DNA of 64,000 nucleotides, taken from positions 1 through 64,000 of the forward strand of contig JABWBH010000042.1 of assembly GCA_013360585.1 (NCBI GenBank), read 5' to 3'. Made by a program: the position numbers and the translations under genes. The notes beneath the pieces are model-generated. The model saw nothing but the letters and a program-made list of their open reading frames with translations. It did no database searches and was not told where the DNA came from. Shown here one piece after another: positions 51,469 through 61,072 of this stretch (positions are counted from its first letter, which is position 1; every line of letters begins with the position of its first letter). Source of the stretch: Phycisphaerae bacterium (GTDB taxonomy: Bacteria; Planctomycetota; Phycisphaerae; UBA1845).

Positions 51469-52284
51469 GTGAACGAAGCGATCGTACTCCTGGGCGTGGG
51501 TCTGGTCGCCGGGGTGGCGGGAGGTTTGTTCGGGATCGGCGGAAGCATCGTCATGATCCCGGCGATGACGTGGCTGCTCGGACCGGATCAGCACCTTTAC
51601 CAGGCCGCGGCGATGATCGTGAATTTCTTCCTCGTCCTGCCTGCGGTGCGGCATCATGTGCGCGCTGGCGCGATCGACCGGGGCGTCATCTCGCGGCTGA
51701 TCCCTCCGGCGCTGGGAGCGATGATCGTCGGGGTGCTGCTGAGCGAACTGTCGTATTTCAAAGGCGAAGGTGAGGCGGTGTTGCGCCTGCTTTTCGGGGC
51801 GTTCGTGCTGGCGTGCGCGGGCGTCGAGGCGGCGCGGCTTGCGCGACCTGGCGGTTCCGGAAGCGGGGGCGAGTCGGCGGCGGCGCTGACGTGGCCTCGC
51901 GCCGTTTTTGTGGCGGTGCCGACGGGCGTCATCGGGGGGATGCTGGGGGTCGGAGGCGGCGTGGTGGCGGTGCCGATGCAGCGGCGGTTTCTCGGGATGA
52001 AACTGACGACAGCGATCGCGAACTCGTCGGCGACGATCGCGGCGACGAGCATCGTCGGCGCGGTGGTCAAGAACTGGGCGGTGCTCACGGACGGCGCGAC
52101 GCACGCAAGGTCGCCTTTTCTTCTGGCGGCGCTGCTGATCCCGACGGCGATGGCGGGCAGTTTTTTCGGGGCTTCGCTCGTACATCGGCTGCCGAGGCGA
52201 AAGCTGGCGATCGGATTTGTGATGCTCCTGATGTACGTGGCGGGACGGATGATCCACGGCGCGGCGAGCGTGCTTCTGACGTGA
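51469..52284 (+). CDS. TauE/SafE family anion exporter
   Basis: The 271-aa protein has about eight membrane helices and the family's repeated GxGxxxG motifs: VGLVAGVAGGLFGIGGSIVMIPAM at the start of the first half, and PTGVIGGMLGVGGGVVAVPM at the start of the second. TauE/SafE (DUF81) proteins export sulfite, sulfoacetate or related organosulfur anions; the substrate here is unknown. GTG start at 51469. It is separated from the permease gene by 72 bases, with no obvious functional link. Confidence 0.85.
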   Translation: MNEAIVLLGVGLVAGVAGGLFGIGGSIVMIPAMTWLLGPDQHLYQAAAMIVNFFLVLPAVRHHVRAGAIDRGVISRLIPPALGAMIVGVLLSELSYFKGEGEAVLRLLFGAFVLACAGVEAARLARPGGSGSGGESAAALTWPRAVFVAVPTGVIGGMLGVGGGVVAVPMQRRFLGMKLTTAIANSSATIAATSIVGAVVKNWAVLTDGATHARSPFLLAALLIPTAMAGSFFGASLVHRLPRRKLAIGFVMLLMYVAGRMIHGAASVLLT

Positions 52285-52406
52285 TCCGCCGGGCGGTCCC
52301 GGGTTCCGACGGGCGCGGTTTGATGCTGGCGAGGCGCGTTCCTTCAAGGTCGGGCGGGGCATCGCCGATGATCTGATGACGCCGCGCCGCGCGGCGGGAG
52401 TTGCAC

Positions 52407-53402
52407 ATGTCGTCGGACCCGCTCGTCAGCGTGATCGTTCCCGCCTACCGCGCGTCGCGGACGCTCGCCCGCTGCATCGACTCGGTGCTGGCGCAGACGT
52501 TCACGGGGTGGGAGCTGATTCTTGTCGAACAATCCGGCGCGGGAACGCCGGAGCGCGCCGCCGCGGTCGAGATTGTCCAGATGACGCAACGCCGGATGCG
52601 GAACCCTGAGCGACTTCGGCTGATCGAGCAGGAGAACACTGGCGCGTCGGGAGGACGGAACCGCGGCATCGAGGAGTCGCGCGGAGCGTTCGTCGCGTTT
52701 CTGGACGCGGATGACGAATACCTTTCCAGGAAACTGGAGCGTCAGTTGGCGCTGTTCCGGTTGCGGCCGGAGCTGGGGCTGGTTTTCGGCGACTACGCCT
52801 TTGTCGATCTTGAAGGGCGGCGGCACGAGAGCGTATTCGACGAGCTTGCGCCTGAAGCGCGGCGGGTTCCGTCGCAGGAGATCGCCCCGGGACTGCGCGT
52901 GTGCGGTCCGGACCTTTTCCGCCATCTCGCACGGCAGTATTTCATCGCGACGATCGTCGGGATGGTTCGGCGTGAGGTGCTGGCGGACGACCTTCGTTTC
53001 TCGACGGCGCATCGTTACGCTGAGGAGTGGCTTTTCTATCTCGAAATCGCGCGCCGGACGCGGGCGGGCTACGTAGACGAGCCGCTGTGCCTGCATCATC
53101 ACGTCACCGGCAGCGCGTCGCGCACGTCGAGGTCGGATAATCTTACAAACCTCGCAAGTCTTCTGGAGGAGATGTTGCAGCGGTTTGCGGACGCGGATCG
53201 GGAAACGCGCGCCGAAATCCGTCGCCGTCTGGCCGGAGTCCGTAGCGACCTGGGGATGTTCGCGTACGCTCGGGGCGAGCACCGGGTCGCGGCGCTGGAG
53301 TGGGCACGGAGCCTGCACCGGCGCGCGGACGTGCGCGTCCTGGCGCGCTGCATTCAGGCCGCGCTGCTGAGTCTGCGCCCGCGGGTTCCGACCGCGTCCT
53401 GA
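52407..53402 (+). CDS. Family 2 glycosyltransferase
   Basis: The 331-aa protein has the GT2 opening VSVIVPAYRASRTLARCIDSVLAQTF, the LIEQENTGASGGRNRGIEES motif and the metal-binding AFLDADDEYL. The C-terminal part has a helical region without membrane spans. Inferred role is adding a sugar to a surface polysaccharide or glycan. ATG 52407 follows GGGAG; a TTG at 52401 is in frame. It converges with the epimerase gene, 26 bases away, so both may serve one sugar pathway. Confidence 0.85.
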   Translation: MSSDPLVSVIVPAYRASRTLARCIDSVLAQTFTGWELILVEQSGAGTPERAAAVEIVQMTQRRMRNPERLRLIEQENTGASGGRNRGIEESRGAFVAFLDADDEYLSRKLERQLALFRLRPELGLVFGDYAFVDLEGRRHESVFDELAPEARRVPSQEIAPGLRVCGPDLFRHLARQYFIATIVGMVRREVLADDLRFSTAHRYAEEWLFYLEIARRTRAGYVDEPLCLHHHVTGSASRTSRSDNLTNLASLLEEMLQRFADADRETRAEIRRRLAGVRSDLGMFAYARGEHRVAALEWARSLHRRADVRVLARCIQAALLSLRPRVPTAS

Positions 53403-53428
53403 CGCAGCGATCCGCGCCTTCCCGAGCG

Positions 53429-54391
53429 TCAGCGTCGCTCACCCTGAAACGATCGGTACCAGGCGACGTAGTCGGCGATGCCGTCCTCGAACCTGACGCG
53501 CGGTTCGTACCCGAGTTCGGCCTGGGCGCGGGATACGTCCGCGTAAGTGACGTCGACGTCACCGGGAGGCTGGGGGTGACGCTCGATCCGGGCCGGTTTT
53601 CCGAGAGCTTCGGCGATCACGTCGATCATGCGGCGCAGTTCGATCGGGCGGGATTCTCCCAGGTTATAAATGTGAAACCCCGAGCAGCGGTCGATCGCGC
53701 GGGTCAGGCCGTCGAGAATGTCGTCGATGTGGGTGAAATCGCGGCGCATCGACCCGTCGCCGAACATCGGGACGACCTCCCCCCGGTCGATCAGCGACGT
53801 GAACTTGGCGATCGCCAGATCCGGCCGGCAGCGCGGACCGAACACGGTGAAAAATCGAAGGCACGTGACGGGCAGTTGATACAGGTGGTGAAACGTATGA
53901 CAGATCAGTTCACCGGCCTTTTTCGTCGCGGCGTAAGGGGAGATCGGATGATCGACGGGGTCGGACTCGCTGAAGGGGACTTTGCGGTTGTTGCCGTAAA
54001 CGCTCGAGCTGGAGGCGAAGATGAAGCGCCGGCAGCCGGACCGCCGCGCACAGTCGAGAAGGACGACAGTCCCGGTGACGTTCACGTCGGCATAAAGAAG
54101 GGGATCCTGGATCGAGGGGCGGACGCCGGCGCGGGCCGCCAGATGCACGACGGTGTCGAAGCGGTGGTCCTCAAAGAGCGTCTGCATTGCTCGCGCGTCG
54201 CGGATGTCGGCTTCGACCAGGGTGACCCGGGGAGACTGGAGCGAGCCGGAAAGGTTAAGGCGCTTTCGGGCGGGGTCGTAAAACGAGTCGAAGTTGTCCA
54301 CGATGACGACGCGGCGCCCCTCGCGCACACATCGATCGACAAGGTTTGATCCGATGAAGCCCGCGCCACCGGTGACCAGCATCGTTGACAT
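53429..54391 (-). CDS. NAD-dependent sugar-nucleotide epimerase
   Basis: The 320-aa extended short-chain dehydrogenase has the NAD motif GGAGFIGSN (8-16), HLAARAGVRPSI, FASSSSVYG with its catalytic Ser, and Y153/K157 in SPYAATKKAGE. The RPDLAIAKFTSLIDRGEVV and FGDGSMRRDFTHIDDI stretches match UDP-glucuronate 4-epimerase-like enzymes. It converts one UDP-sugar (most likely UDP-glucuronate to UDP-galacturonate) for polysaccharide synthesis. ATG 54391 begins the Rossmann fold; longer frames upstream have no homology. Confidence 0.88.
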   Translation of the reverse strand: MSTMLVTGGAGFIGSNLVDRCVREGRRVVIVDNFDSFYDPARKRLNLSGSLQSPRVTLVEADIRDARAMQTLFEDHRFDTVVHLAARAGVRPSIQDPLLYADVNVTGTVVLLDCARRSGCRRFIFASSSSVYGNNRKVPFSESDPVDHPISPYAATKKAGELICHTFHHLYQLPVTCLRFFTVFGPRCRPDLAIAKFTSLIDRGEVVPMFGDGSMRRDFTHIDDILDGLTRAIDRCSGFHIYNLGESRPIELRRMIDVIAEALGKPARIERHPQPPGDVDVTYADVSRAQAELGYEPRVRFEDGIADYVAWYRSFQGERR

Positions 54392-54583
54392 GCCCGATCC
54401 TGCCTCCGAGGGGCATCGCGCGGGCGGGATCCGTCCGTCGGTCCCGACGCGCGTGCTCGTTGTGCGGTTATACCACTCCGCCGCCCGAGTGACACCCGCG
54501 CGATGCAATCCGGAACCCGCCTGCTACAATTAGCGCAAAGGGCGCATGCGACGCGCGCCCGTTTCACCCGTTATTCAAGGTTG

Positions 54584-55456
54584 ATGACATCGAAGCCGGT
54601 CATAACGCAGGAAGTCGCGGGTCTGCCCGCGCGAGCGGACGACGCGCATAAGGGTGACGTCGGTCGCGTGCTCATTATCGGCGGCTGCGGCGGACCGGTC
54701 AGCATGTCCGGTGCCCCCGCGCTGGCGGCGCGGGGGGCGTTCCGTTGCGGGGCGGGACTGGTGCGGGTGGTTGCTCCGGAAAGGGTAAAGCCGGTCGTGA
54801 TGACGCTGGTTCCGATGGCGACGGCACAGACGCTGCCGGCGGGATCAGGGGATTGTGTAAAAGAATTGAGGACGATCTGCGATCGTTTTGAGGCCGACGT
54901 CGTCGCGTTGGGGCCGGGGCTGGGCGACTCTCTGTCCGCGTCCACGGTGGTCGAGTTCGTTCAGAGTTGTCGCGTTCCGGTTGTGCTGGATGCGGACGGA
55001 TTGAACCGGCTTGCGGAACACGGACGTAGGAAGCTCCAAGACGCGGGTCGGATCGTCATGACGCCGCACCCCGGGGAGGCGCGACGACTGCTCGGGACAG
55101 GTCCGATCGGGTCGGATTCGCCTGCCCGGCAGAAGGCGGCTGCGGATCTTCACGACGCATTCGGAGCGGTGATCGTTCTGAAGGGTCGGCACACGGTGGT
55201 CACGGACGGCGAACGCATGTACATCAACCAGACCGGCAATTCGGGGCTGGCGACGGCGGGAACCGGAGATGTCCTGACGGGGATGATCGCGGCGCTGATC
55301 GGTCAGCGGATGCCTGTGCTGGAGGCAGCGATTCTGGCGGTGCATGTTCACGGTCTGGCGGGGGATTTCGCGGCGCAGGATCTCGGGGTGGTGTCGATGA
55401 CGGCGGAGGACGTCATTGCGTACCTGCCGGATGCGTTCGCGGAACTCGAGGAGTAA
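54584..55456 (+). CDS. nnrD: ADP/ATP-dependent NAD(P)H-hydrate dehydratase
   Basis: The 290-aa protein is the ribokinase-like C-terminal half of YjeF/Nnr: GDVGRVLIIGGCGGPVSMSG, LDADGLN (135-141), TPHPGEARRLLG (160-171) and the GTGDVLTGMIAAL motif with catalytic D229. It repairs damaged, hydrated NADH and NADPH, using ADP or ATP. The NAD(P)HX epimerase half (NnrE) is absent, so that activity must be encoded elsewhere. ATG 54584 lies just after an AAGG; it diverges from the epimerase gene. Confidence 0.9.
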   Translation: MTSKPVITQEVAGLPARADDAHKGDVGRVLIIGGCGGPVSMSGAPALAARGAFRCGAGLVRVVAPERVKPVVMTLVPMATAQTLPAGSGDCVKELRTICDRFEADVVALGPGLGDSLSASTVVEFVQSCRVPVVLDADGLNRLAEHGRRKLQDAGRIVMTPHPGEARRLLGTGPIGSDSPARQKAAADLHDAFGAVIVLKGRHTVVTDGERMYINQTGNSGLATAGTGDVLTGMIAALIGQRMPVLEAAILAVHVHGLAGDFAAQDLGVVSMTAEDVIAYLPDAFAELEE

Positions 55457-55596
55457 GGCGGGGCGCAGGCTGCAAGCTGCGGGCGCCGGGCTGCAAGCGA
55501 GAGGTGCTGTGTGAGTCGGGTGCGTCGCGGCGTTACCAAGCCCCGGTTCCGACGGAGAGGGTGTTTCTCGGGATGCGTAGGTCAAGGAGCGGTTTC

Positions 55597-55626
55597 TTGA
55601 CACGGGGCGCTGACGAAGTGTAGGGT
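55597..55626 (+). promoter_or_regulatory. Candidate promoter for the secreted-protein gene
   Basis: TTGACA (55597-55602) with an 18-base spacer and a weak TAGGGT -10 (55621-55626) lies 125 bases before the ATG at 55751. The rest of the 294-base gap (55457-55750) holds GC-rich GGCTGCAAGC repeats and no gene. Confidence 0.4.
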
Positions 55627-55750
55627 CTGGGGCTACGTTTTGTCGGCGAGCCGAGGGAGGCTTGGATTACCCTCGGCGCGTCATGCCGGGCACGGTTTCG
55701 CGTGGGCGGACAGAGCGTCGAGGTGTTCGGGGTGGTGTTGGAGGATGTGA

Positions 55751-56860
55751 ATGCGCGGTTGCAGAGCGCCGTGGATTGCAGGGGTCGTGCTGTGGGGGGT
55801 GGCCCCGTCCGCGGTGGTGCTGGCGCAGGGCGTCGGCGAACCGGCGGTTCCGGATCGGCTTAAGACGCTGCGCGAGCAGGTGAAGGCGATGCACGCCCTC
55901 GACGCGCTGCAATCCACCGATCCGCAGACGATCCGGGAGCTGATTCTGGCGGAGTTGGCGTGGTCGGCGGCCTTTCTTGGCGAGTATAAACCGGAGGATT
56001 CCGGTTACATGACGCTGGTCAGCCAGGGTTACAAGGCGTTTCTGGGACGGATCCGGGCCGAGTATCAGGATGAGTCGAACAAAGACGCCTTCCGCAACGC
56101 GCTGACAGCGCAGCTCGTCGCGCTGGCGACGGAGCGTCTTCCTGCGGCGGACCTGACGCTGCTTGAAGGGATGAATCTGACCGGGGCGCTGGGGATTTCA
56201 CCGAAGCTGGAGACGCTTCCCGCGTTAAAGGCGGGCTTGCAGTCGAAGCTGGCGAGCGTGCGGTTTGAATGCGCGGTGTTGTTGCGCGCCTTGCAGGCGG
56301 AGATCGTGGCCGCGAATCAGCTTCCGGAGGTGGTCACGGCGCTGCGCGCCGCCGCGATTGCGGAGCAGAATGAACCGACACGGGCGCGCCTGCTTCACGC
56401 CTTGGCAGCGCCGGGGCAGATTGCGGCGGTTTTCGACGCCCTGATGACGGTGCTGGATGCACGGCTTGAAGCGTTACGTAAAGAATCCGCGGCCGTCGGG
56501 ACGGATTACATCGTCGCTTTGAATTACCTTCAAAGCGAGGCGGAGCGTCTTAACCCTCAGCAAGGCGAGGCGATCGTCCGGCGGCTGGCGGTGCTGCTGC
56601 GTTTCGCGGCGGCGCAGTACGCGGCGCCCGGGGAGCGGTCGTTCGAGGAGGAGTACAATCTTGAGCAGACGCTTTCGCAGACCGAGGCGCTCCTGACGCG
56701 TCTGACGCAGCAGAACGGGCAGGTGCGCAAGGCGATCGACGAGAAAGCGGCGGACGTGCGTCAGAAAGTGCTTGAGGCGGGGATCGCCTGGTACGGCTCG
56801 TCGGACCGGCAGGGTGTGCTGAGCGGCGACCCGTGGCGCGTCGAGGCGGGCGCGCCGTGA
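55751..56860 (+). CDS. Secreted hypothetical helical protein
   Basis: The 369-aa product has a signal peptide (AGVVLWGVAPSAVVLAQG) and a mature part that is almost entirely alpha-helical, with many Leu-rich amphipathic helices (LRALQAEIVAANQLPEVV, and so on). I recognise no enzyme motif; a helical-repeat scaffold is possible. GGAGG (55740-55744) lies six bases before the ATG and fixes the start. It ends 190 bases before the peptide-transporter operon. Confidence 0.65.
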   Translation: MRGCRAPWIAGVVLWGVAPSAVVLAQGVGEPAVPDRLKTLREQVKAMHALDALQSTDPQTIRELILAELAWSAAFLGEYKPEDSGYMTLVSQGYKAFLGRIRAEYQDESNKDAFRNALTAQLVALATERLPAADLTLLEGMNLTGALGISPKLETLPALKAGLQSKLASVRFECAVLLRALQAEIVAANQLPEVVTALRAAAIAEQNEPTRARLLHALAAPGQIAAVFDALMTVLDARLEALRKESAAVGTDYIVALNYLQSEAERLNPQQGEAIVRRLAVLLRFAAAQYAAPGERSFEEEYNLEQTLSQTEALLTRLTQQNGQVRKAIDEKAADVRQKVLEAGIAWYGSSDRQGVLSGDPWRVEAGAP

Positions 56861-57050
56861 CGCGTGCGATCGGACCGAACCGGATTTCCTGACGACCGCG
56901 GGCGGTGCAGTTTACCTGGATCGTACCGCCAGGGTGGACACGCGGATTGAGGAACTCTCCCCGAGCGGTCGAGTTCGCCGAGCTTGACGCGTTGCGCGGG
57001 CTGAAGCCACGCGGCTCGGTCAAGCTCATTTGCGATTTCGGTTAGCGCCG

Positions 57051-58985
57051 ATGCTTCGTGCCGTCATCGTTTTGCTGATCGCGCTGCTGGCGGGCGTTTA
57101 CATAGCCGGAAAGTGGATTTCACCGCGTCCGCGCCCCGATCTTCGTTACGTCAATTCCTCGGATGTTCACACGCTGGATCCGGCGCGCATGAGCTGGACG
57201 CAGGATCTGCGGCTGGCGCTGAACCTCTGGGAGACGCTTTACGCCTGCGATCCGCGCACGCTCAAACCGGTCAGCGCCGCCGCGGAGTTTCCGCCGGAGA
57301 TTTCCGCCGACGGATTGACGTGGACGTTCCGACTGCGGGAAGACGGTCGGTGGTCGGACGGCGCGCCGGTGACGGCGGCGGACTTCGTGCGCGGGTGGCG
57401 GCGCCTGATCGAGCCGGGGACCGCGGCGGATTACGCCTTCTTCGTCACGGATTACGTGGAGGGCGCGGCGCAGTACGCCTCCTGGCGCAGCGAGGCGGTC
57501 GGCGTGCTGACGGTGCTGTCGCGGCTGGCCGAGGGCTGGTCGATCAACGAGGAGCAGGCGTCGGTCCTGGCGACGGCGGAGTGCGCGGAGATCGTGCGCC
57601 GCGCGTACGCCGAGGCGATGGGGAACGTCGCCGAACCGGAGGCGCTTTCCGGCGCGCGGATCGCGCGCGCGGTCCTGGCGTGGGGCGAACTGCATCGCCG
57701 CGTGTTCGAGGCGCACGCCGCCGAGCTGGACGCTCGGTTTGCACGGGTCGGCCTGGAGGCCGTGGACGATCAGACGTTGATCGTGCGTTTTCGCAGGCCG
57801 TGTCCGTTCTTCGCGGATCTGGCGGCGTTTCCGGTTCTCGCACCAATGCACCCGAGCGTGGAGGAGCACCGGGAACGTTGGCGCGGCGCCCCGCTGACGC
57901 GCGAGGGGCTGGTTGTGTACGACTCACGCTGGACGCGCCCCGTGAAGACGTCCGACGGCGCGGCGCGCCCCGTCACTAACGGACCTTACCGCCTGATCGA
58001 GTGGCGCTTCAAGCGATCCGTCCGGTTGGAGGTGAATCCGCATCATCGCGACGCCTCGCAGATCGCCTGTCGCAGCGTTGAGGCGGCCGTGTTCGCGGAT
58101 GCGAATTCGGCGCTGCTGGCGTACGAAGCCGGCGAGGTGGACTTCATCCCGACGGTCGAAGTCAGTTACGATCACGCGATCTTCCGTCTTGCGGAGAGCG
58201 GCGATCGGCCGGATTTCCAACCGACCCCCCTGGCCGCGACGTCCTTCTTCAACTTCAACTGCGCCGACGCCGAGGTGGATGGGCGTGCGAATCCTTTTGT
58301 CGATGCGCGCGTGCGCCGCGCGTTCAGCCTGGCGCTGGACCGGGAGGCGATCGCGCGGCACGTTCTCCAGCGCGGCGATCGACCCGCGAGAACGTTCATT
58401 CCCCCGGGAACCCTGCCGGGATACGACACTCCGGAAGGTATCCCTTTTGATCCCGAGGGGGGGCGGCGGTTGCTGGAGGAGGCGGGGTATCCGCAGGGGC
58501 GCGGTCTGCCGGTGATCGACGTATTGTTCAACACGAGCGGCGCGCATCCTGTCGTCAGTCAGGCGATCGCCCGACAGTGGGAGACTCACCTGGGGGCGCG
58601 CGTCGAGCTTCGGGGGAAGGAGAGCAAGGCGTTCGCCGAGGACAAGGCGCGGCGACGCTTCATGATCTCCCAGGCCAACTGGTACGCGGATTACAACGAC
58701 CCGACGACGTTTCTGGACGTTCTGGCGACGGGAAACGGGAACAACGACAGCGGATACGCTTCAGCCGAGTTTGACGCGCTGCTGGCACAGGCGGGGACAG
58801 CCGACGATCCGGAGGCGCGGATGCGGCTGCTGAAGGAAGCGGAGGCGACGGCGGTCGTGCGCGATGCGGCGATCCTTCCCGTATTTCATTACACGAGCGT
58901 GATCGCGGTGCGTGAGGGCGTCGAAGGACTGCATCCGAACTCCCGATTGTGGTTTCCCTTTTCGGGCGTGACGGTGAGACGATGA
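57051..58985 (+). CDS. Peptide ABC transporter substrate-binding protein
   Basis: This 644-aa SBP_bac_5 (OppA-like) protein has an N-terminal signal or membrane helix (AVIVLLIALLAGVYIAG), the typical VHTLDPARMSWTQDLRLALNLWE opening, LTWTFRLREDGRWSDGAPVTAADF, and DARVRRAFSLALDREAIARH. An extra helical stretch (about residues 140-225, including RLAEGWSINEEQASVL) makes it longer than the usual 540 aa. It should bind oligopeptides outside the membrane. ATG 57051 is used; a TTG at 57030 is in frame. First gene of a three-gene operon with ATGA overlaps. Confidence 0.9.
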   Translation: MLRAVIVLLIALLAGVYIAGKWISPRPRPDLRYVNSSDVHTLDPARMSWTQDLRLALNLWETLYACDPRTLKPVSAAAEFPPEISADGLTWTFRLREDGRWSDGAPVTAADFVRGWRRLIEPGTAADYAFFVTDYVEGAAQYASWRSEAVGVLTVLSRLAEGWSINEEQASVLATAECAEIVRRAYAEAMGNVAEPEALSGARIARAVLAWGELHRRVFEAHAAELDARFARVGLEAVDDQTLIVRFRRPCPFFADLAAFPVLAPMHPSVEEHRERWRGAPLTREGLVVYDSRWTRPVKTSDGAARPVTNGPYRLIEWRFKRSVRLEVNPHHRDASQIACRSVEAAVFADANSALLAYEAGEVDFIPTVEVSYDHAIFRLAESGDRPDFQPTPLAATSFFNFNCADAEVDGRANPFVDARVRRAFSLALDREAIARHVLQRGDRPARTFIPPGTLPGYDTPEGIPFDPEGGRRLLEEAGYPQGRGLPVIDVLFNTSGAHPVVSQAIARQWETHLGARVELRGKESKAFAEDKARRRFMISQANWYADYNDPTTFLDVLATGNGNNDSGYASAEFDALLAQAGTADDPEARMRLLKEAEATAVVRDAAILPVFHYTSVIAVREGVEGLHPNSRLWFPFSGVTVRR

Positions 58986-59905
58986 TCCGCTACGTCATGC
59001 GGCGCGTGGGGCTGGGGGTGCTGACGCTGGCGTGCGTTTACGCGGTCACGTTTCTGATGACCGTGAGTGTTCCGGGGAACCCTTTACAGTCGTCGGAGCG
59101 ACGGCTTGCGCCCGAGGTCGAGGCTGCGTTGCGGGCGCGCTACGACGTGGACCACAACGGGCGGTACTTTCTCCAGCTTTTTTCCGGGCTGATGCGTCTC
59201 GACTTCGGACCCACGTTTCAATACCCGGACTGGAGCTGCAACGAGATTCTGGCGCAGGCGCTGCCGGTGTCGGTGTTGCTGGGTTTGTCGGCGATGTTGA
59301 CGGCGGTGCTGATCGGGGTTCCGCTGGGGGCGTGGTCGGCGGTGCGGCGAGGGGTGGCGGGAGCGGCGGCGACGACCCTGGCGCTGCTGGGGACATGCGT
59401 GCCGACGTTCATCACTGGGGCGTGCCTGCTGCTTTGCTTCGGAGTCTGGTTAAAGATTGCGCCGGTCGGAGGCTGGGGGACGATCTCGGCGCTGCCGCTT
59501 CCGACGATCACGTTGGCGCTGCCCTTCGCGGCGTACATCGCGCGCCTGACCCGCGTGGGGATGGAGGAGGCACTGCGGCAGGACTTCATCCGCACGGCGC
59601 TCGCCCGCGGAATCCCGGAACGGCGCGTGCTCTGGGGTCATGCGTTTCCGGTGGCGTTCCTGCCGGTGCTGTCCTACCTCGGTCCGGCCACGGCGCAGGC
59701 GCTGACCGGGTCGTTCGTCGTCGAGAAAGTCTTCAGCGTGCCGGGGATGGGTCAGCATTTCGTCAACGCGGCGCTGAACCGTGACGCGGGCCTCCTGATC
59801 GCCTGCGTCACCGTGTACGCCGCGCTGGTGATCGCGTTCAATCTCGCGGTGGACCTGGTTCATGCGTGGATCGACCCGCGCGTCCGCGGCGAGGCAGCGA
59901 CATGA
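58982..59905 (+). CDS. Peptide ABC transporter permease, OppB type
   Basis: The 307-aa permease has a first membrane helix (GLGVLTLACVYAVTFLM), then the extracytoplasmic loop and a BPD_transp_1 domain of five helices. The EAA-like loop is MEEALRQDFIRTALARGIPERRVLWGHA, the contact site for the ATPase. C-terminal SFVVEKVFSVPGMGQHFVNA is typical of OppB. It pairs with the OppC-like gene downstream. The start overlaps the OppA-like stop (ATGA). Confidence 0.92.
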   Translation: MIRYVMRRVGLGVLTLACVYAVTFLMTVSVPGNPLQSSERRLAPEVEAALRARYDVDHNGRYFLQLFSGLMRLDFGPTFQYPDWSCNEILAQALPVSVLLGLSAMLTAVLIGVPLGAWSAVRRGVAGAAATTLALLGTCVPTFITGACLLLCFGVWLKIAPVGGWGTISALPLPTITLALPFAAYIARLTRVGMEEALRQDFIRTALARGIPERRVLWGHAFPVAFLPVLSYLGPATAQALTGSFVVEKVFSVPGMGQHFVNAALNRDAGLLIACVTVYAALVIAFNLAVDLVHAWIDPRVRGEAAT

Positions 59906-60921
59906 CGGAGTCCCTTAAGGATGCGATGGTGCTACGTGGTCGCCGCCCGTCGAGACTTCCCGGTTCCGGGCGCGCTGCGATCGCCGTGCTCGCGCTGATG
60001 ACGCTGGCGGCGGCGGCGCTGTGGCCGTGGTCGGCGGCGTGGTACGACGTGCAGGAGATCGACTCGGCGGTGCGGCGTGCCCCGTCGTGGAAGCCCGCGG
60101 GCAACGAGGAAGCCTTCCTTGCAAGATTGAGTCGGGAACCGGTTGCGTTCCGGGCGTCGTGGATAACGCAGACGCTCGCAGGCGCCCGCAGTCTTCTGGG
60201 ACATGACGATCTGGGGAGAAGCCTGCTTTTCCGGCTGGCGCTGGGGATGCTGGTCAGCCTGGTCATCGCCGCCGGGGCGACGGCGACGGCGACCGTGATC
60301 GGGACAGCGTGGGGCGCCGCGGCCGGGCTTTGCGGCGGGCGGGTCGATCAAATCCTCATGCGGATCGTCGACGTCCTTTACGGGCTGCCCTACATTCTGC
60401 TGGTGATCCTGATGAAGGTGGCTCTGACCCGTCCGCTGACCGCGCTGCTCGGCGGGCGCACCCGTTACGCCGATCTGGTGATCCTTTTTCTGGCGATCGG
60501 TTCGGTGGCGTGGCTGACGATGGCCCGGGTGGTGCGAGGGCAGGTTCTGTCTTTGAAGCACGAGGGGTTCGTTCAGGCGGCGCGGGCGATGGGCGCTGGT
60601 CCGTGGTGGATTCTCAGGAAACACCTGCTGCCGCCGCTGGCGGGTCCGGTCATTGTCTACGCCACGCTCACCGTCCCGCAGGCGGTGCTCCAGGAGGCGT
60701 TCCTGAGCTTTCTGGGGATCGGGGTCCAGCCTCCGCTTCCTTCGCTGGGGAGGCTGGCGGCGGACGGGGTGTCGGCGATCAGCCCGTTTTCCGGATACTG
60801 GTGGCTGCTGGCTTTTCCTTGTGCGACGCTGGTCGCCCTTCTTCTGGCGCTGAGCGGACTAGGGGACGGACTTCGCCGCCGATTTGATCCGGCGAACCGC
60901 CACCCGTCGCTACTGGGGTGA
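59902..60921 (+). CDS. Peptide ABC transporter permease, OppC type
   Basis: The 339-aa protein has the OppC layout: N-terminal helix, the LLGHDDLGRSLLFRLALGML motif, BPD_transp_1 domain and the coupling loop HEGFVQAARAMGAGPWWILRKHLL. C-terminal FLSFLGIGVQPPLPSLG is diagnostic for the OppC subfamily. ATG 59902 overlaps the stop before it. No OppD/OppF ATPase genes follow within the window, so the ATPases must be encoded elsewhere. Confidence 0.92.
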   Translation: MTESLKDAMVLRGRRPSRLPGSGRAAIAVLALMTLAAAALWPWSAAWYDVQEIDSAVRRAPSWKPAGNEEAFLARLSREPVAFRASWITQTLAGARSLLGHDDLGRSLLFRLALGMLVSLVIAAGATATATVIGTAWGAAAGLCGGRVDQILMRIVDVLYGLPYILLVILMKVALTRPLTALLGGRTRYADLVILFLAIGSVAWLTMARVVRGQVLSLKHEGFVQAARAMGAGPWWILRKHLLPPLAGPVIVYATLTVPQAVLQEAFLSFLGIGVQPPLPSLGRLAADGVSAISPFSGYWWLLAFPCATLVALLLALSGLGDGLRRRFDPANRHPSLLG

Positions 60922-61072
60922 TGACGAGGATCGGGTTCGGAGCCTGCGTCTTGACCCGACCGACGGTTTTTCATCCAATAAGCCCCGGTTTCATACATGC
61001 GAGCGGAGCGACTCCCGGAATCACGCGGGGTCGGGACGAGCGATCGGCGGACGGCGGGGCAGGAGAAATCGG